In this document: piece after piece, positions 6,357 through 7,274 of the stretch
Position numbering within the stretch: the first letter of the stretch is position 1
Layout of the letters: each line of letters starts with the position of its first letter
Assembly (NCBI GenBank): GCA_026397855.1
Contig: JAPLUA010000563.1
Span: forward strand, 1-7,274
Direction of reading: 5' to 3'
Length of the DNA stretch: 7,274 nucleotides
From: Verrucomicrobiota bacterium
GTDB taxonomy: Bacteria; Verrucomicrobiota; Verrucomicrobiia; Limisphaerales; UBA8199
Program-made: the position numbers and the translations under genes
Notes under the pieces: model-generated
What the model saw: the letters and a program-made list of their open reading frames with translations, nothing else
Database searches by the model: none
What the model was told of the DNA's origin: nothing

Positions 6357-6739
6357 GAGATGCCAAGCGGCAGGATGATCTTCTCCAGCGGCCAGTGGGT
6401 GCCGCAGAAGAGATTGACGTTGTTTACGAAGAAGTTGGCGTATTTGTAGTAGCCCAGAAGCAGCAGGTTCGCCGTGACGCCCCAGAAGAGCAACTGTCCG
6501 CCCGAAGAACGTCCCGCCCCCACGGCCCGGCCAATCTGGCGTCCGAGCCAGAAGTTGCAGAGCATGGAGACGACAATCAGGACGACATAGATGGGGTTCC
6601 ACCAGCCGTAAAAGACGAGCGAAGAGATGGTGAGCCAGAGCTTGGCCGGTTTGGGGCCGAGAAAGCGCGCCAGCAGGCAAAACCCGATCAGGGTCACCGG
6701 CAGGAAGGCGAACAGGAAAATGTAGGAACTGAACAGCAT
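6314..6739 (-). CDS. MBOAT N-terminal fragment as it would be translated
   Basis: This is the frame that starts at the proper MBOAT start codon. It codes for 141 residues, of which the first 128 (through LPLGIS) look native, with membrane segments near 4-26, 34-66 and 82-96. The last 13 (a Ser-rich tail) are out of frame and end at a TGA (6314-6316). Alone it lacks the catalytic histidine and would be inactive. A short AGG lies very close to the ATG, giving a weak ribosome-binding site. Confidence 0.7.
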   Translation of the reverse strand: MLFSSYIFLFAFLPVTLIGFCLLARFLGPKPAKLWLTISSLVFYGWWNPIYVVLIVVSMLCNFWLGRQIGRAVGAGRSSGGQLLFWGVTANLLLLGYYKYANFFVNNVNLFCGTHWPLEKIILPLGISSATSCSSSPSSRI

Positions 6740-6957
6740 CGCCTGATCTTCAGCCGATGCAGAGGGACGAAGCAGCTATCCCGCCGCCCTTGGCAGGCTC
6801 GCGTTGCGGCCGGCCGAAGCCTTTGCCGGCGGAGACTTTGCGCAGTAATTCAATCATGTTGCGCGCAGAAGTATGACGCCGTAACGGCAGGGAGGCGAGC
6901 AGATTGTCTATCGGCGAATCGGAGATGGGAAGGGCTGGCGACGAAATACCGGCGTCT
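6740..6957. other. Intergenic gap between the GT9 gene and the MBOAT gene
   Basis: These 218 bases separate two minus-strand genes. A frame of about 77 codons is open here (6983 to 6750, TTG start inside the GT9 gene), but it has no ribosome-binding site, hydrophobic segment or recognisable motif. It could be a worn remnant or simply non-coding leader of the MBOAT gene. No promoter or terminator could be assigned with confidence. Confidence 0.4.
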
Positions 6958-7274
6958 TCAACGCTCCAGAAACAAGGCGGCAACCGATTCCGCCGACAGC
7001 CCGGCGAGGCATTCTGCGGTCTGGCGGCGGAGGCAGGATTCCCGCGCTCCCTCGGCGCAGGGGCAAGGGGCGGTCAGGTGCCGATGTTGCGCGCCGCACG
7101 GAAGCCATTCCATCAAGCCGGCATACTCGCGGAAGATGGAGACCGTCGGCAGGCCCAGCGCCGTTGCCAGGTGCAGCACCCCGGAATCGCCTCCCACATG
7201 ATGGGAGCAGCGCTCGAGCAGGGCCGCGAGCTGCGTCACCGTCAGGTCGGTGAACGTTTGCAGACCCGGGCCCC
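6958..7274 (-). CDS. Glycosyltransferase family 9 (heptosyltransferase-type), C-terminal part, cut by window edge
   Basis: Only the last 104 or so residues are inside the window; the frame continues open through the right edge, so the gene starts outside. The visible part has the C-terminal GT9 signature: LTVTQLAALLERCSHHVGGD, then GGDSGVLHLATALGLPTVSIF. The D-S-G-x-x-H-L-A core binds the nucleotide-sugar donor in LPS heptosyltransferases. It is followed by WLPCG and a Cys-rich tail (PCPC, then two further Cys within the next 16 residues), a pattern often seen in this family, and ends with ESVAALFLER and TGA. GT9 enzymes act in the cytoplasm on lipid-linked sugars, typically adding heptose to the LPS core, although many members have other donors. 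Being upstream of an MBOAT/SGNH pair on the same strand suggests a shared role in building and acylating a surface glycan (inference). The GTG at 7237-7239 is internal, not the true start. Confidence 0.92.
   Translation of the reverse strand, partial: GPGLQTFTDLTVTQLAALLERCSHHVGGDSGVLHLATALGLPTVSIFREYAGLMEWLPCGAQHRHLTAPCPCAEGARESCLRRQTAECLAGLSAESVAALFLER

Larger units (their letters stand above)
5307..6739 (-). pseudogene. MBOAT-family O-acyltransferase (AlgI/DltB-like), interrupted by an internal deletion and frameshift
   Basis: Read across a frame change at about 6356, this encodes a polytopic membrane O-acyltransferase of the MBOAT family. Such proteins move acyl (usually acetyl) groups across the cytoplasmic membrane for attachment to surface polymers. 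The N-terminal half has the typical MLFSSYIFLFAFLPVTLIGF start, LVFYGWWNP and LGYYKYANFF. The C-terminal half has FFPHLIAGPIIHHREMMPQF, FWRRWHMTLSRFLRDYLYIPLGGN and GGLWHGAAWTFVFWGLFHG, whose histidine (codon 5820-5822) is the invariant MBOAT His. At the junction LPLGIS is followed directly by LGDFLLF. Family members normally carry about 20-25 residues here (FFTFQQIAYLVDVYRG-like), so those are missing and the frame changes. Observed coding adds up to about 477 residues; with the missing block it would be about 500, normal for the family. Either the gene is broken or the sequence has an assembly error. The gene lies directly upstream of its SGNH partner. Confidence 0.88.

Noticed and set aside
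6357..6680. N-terminal extension of the MBOAT catalytic frame up to 6680
   Set aside because: The extension is Arg/Leu/Pro-rich with no membrane pattern and overlaps the genuine MBOAT N-terminus in another frame; the frame is open only because of GC-rich codon bias.
6395..7201. A 268-codon open frame on the plus strand
   Set aside because: It is antisense to the MBOAT N-terminal part and the GT9 gene, both of which have clear family motifs; its composition is low-complexity charged sequence.

Overview
The window is a GC-rich bacterial chromosomal fragment. Gene content and repeat style suggest a Gram-negative from the PVC group, most likely Verrucomicrobiota. The pointers are a GT9 (heptosyltransferase-type) glycosyltransferase, an MBOAT/SGNH surface-acylation pair, and an intergenic inverted repeat of the 'GTAGCGCAG...CTGCGCTAC' style that I associate with that phylum. 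The taxonomic call is inference, from memory of repeat style rather than a search.

Layout. Positions 34-1155 (minus strand) hold a small polytopic membrane protein preceded by a YdjM/DUF457-type membrane-bound metal-dependent hydrolase; they probably form a two-gene operon. A 168-bp divergent intergenic region follows. Next on the plus strand is proA (gamma-glutamyl phosphate reductase, proline biosynthesis; 1324-2610), whose coding sequence contains a 7-bp tandem repeat. The 283-bp gap after proA carries a 135-bp imperfect inverted repeat made of nested small hairpins. It is followed by a plus-strand gene (2894-4219) for an uncharacterised protein that looks like a distant, possibly circularly permuted, ATP-grasp enzyme.

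From 4367 to the end everything is on the minus strand and looks like a surface-polysaccharide modification block. In transcription order it is: the C-terminal part of a GT9 glycosyltransferase (cut by the window edge), a 218-bp gap, an MBOAT O-acyltransferase (AlgI/DltB-like), and, one base after its stop, a membrane-anchored SGNH-fold partner (AlgJ/AlgX/DltD-like). MBOAT proteins of this kind move an acyl group, usually acetyl, across the membrane, and the SGNH partner places it on the outside polymer.

The most notable observation is that the MBOAT gene is not intact as given. Its two halves are in different frames, and about 20-25 highly conserved residues after the LPLGIS motif are missing at about 6356. 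The pattern fits an internal deletion of length 3n+1 bases, or an assembly or sequencing error. No RNA genes, CRISPR arrays, insertion sequences or phage genes were seen. I do not see a clearly new multi-gene system. The best candidates for novelty are the ATP-grasp-like protein, the 7-bp repeat in proA and the cloverleaf-like intergenic repeat.
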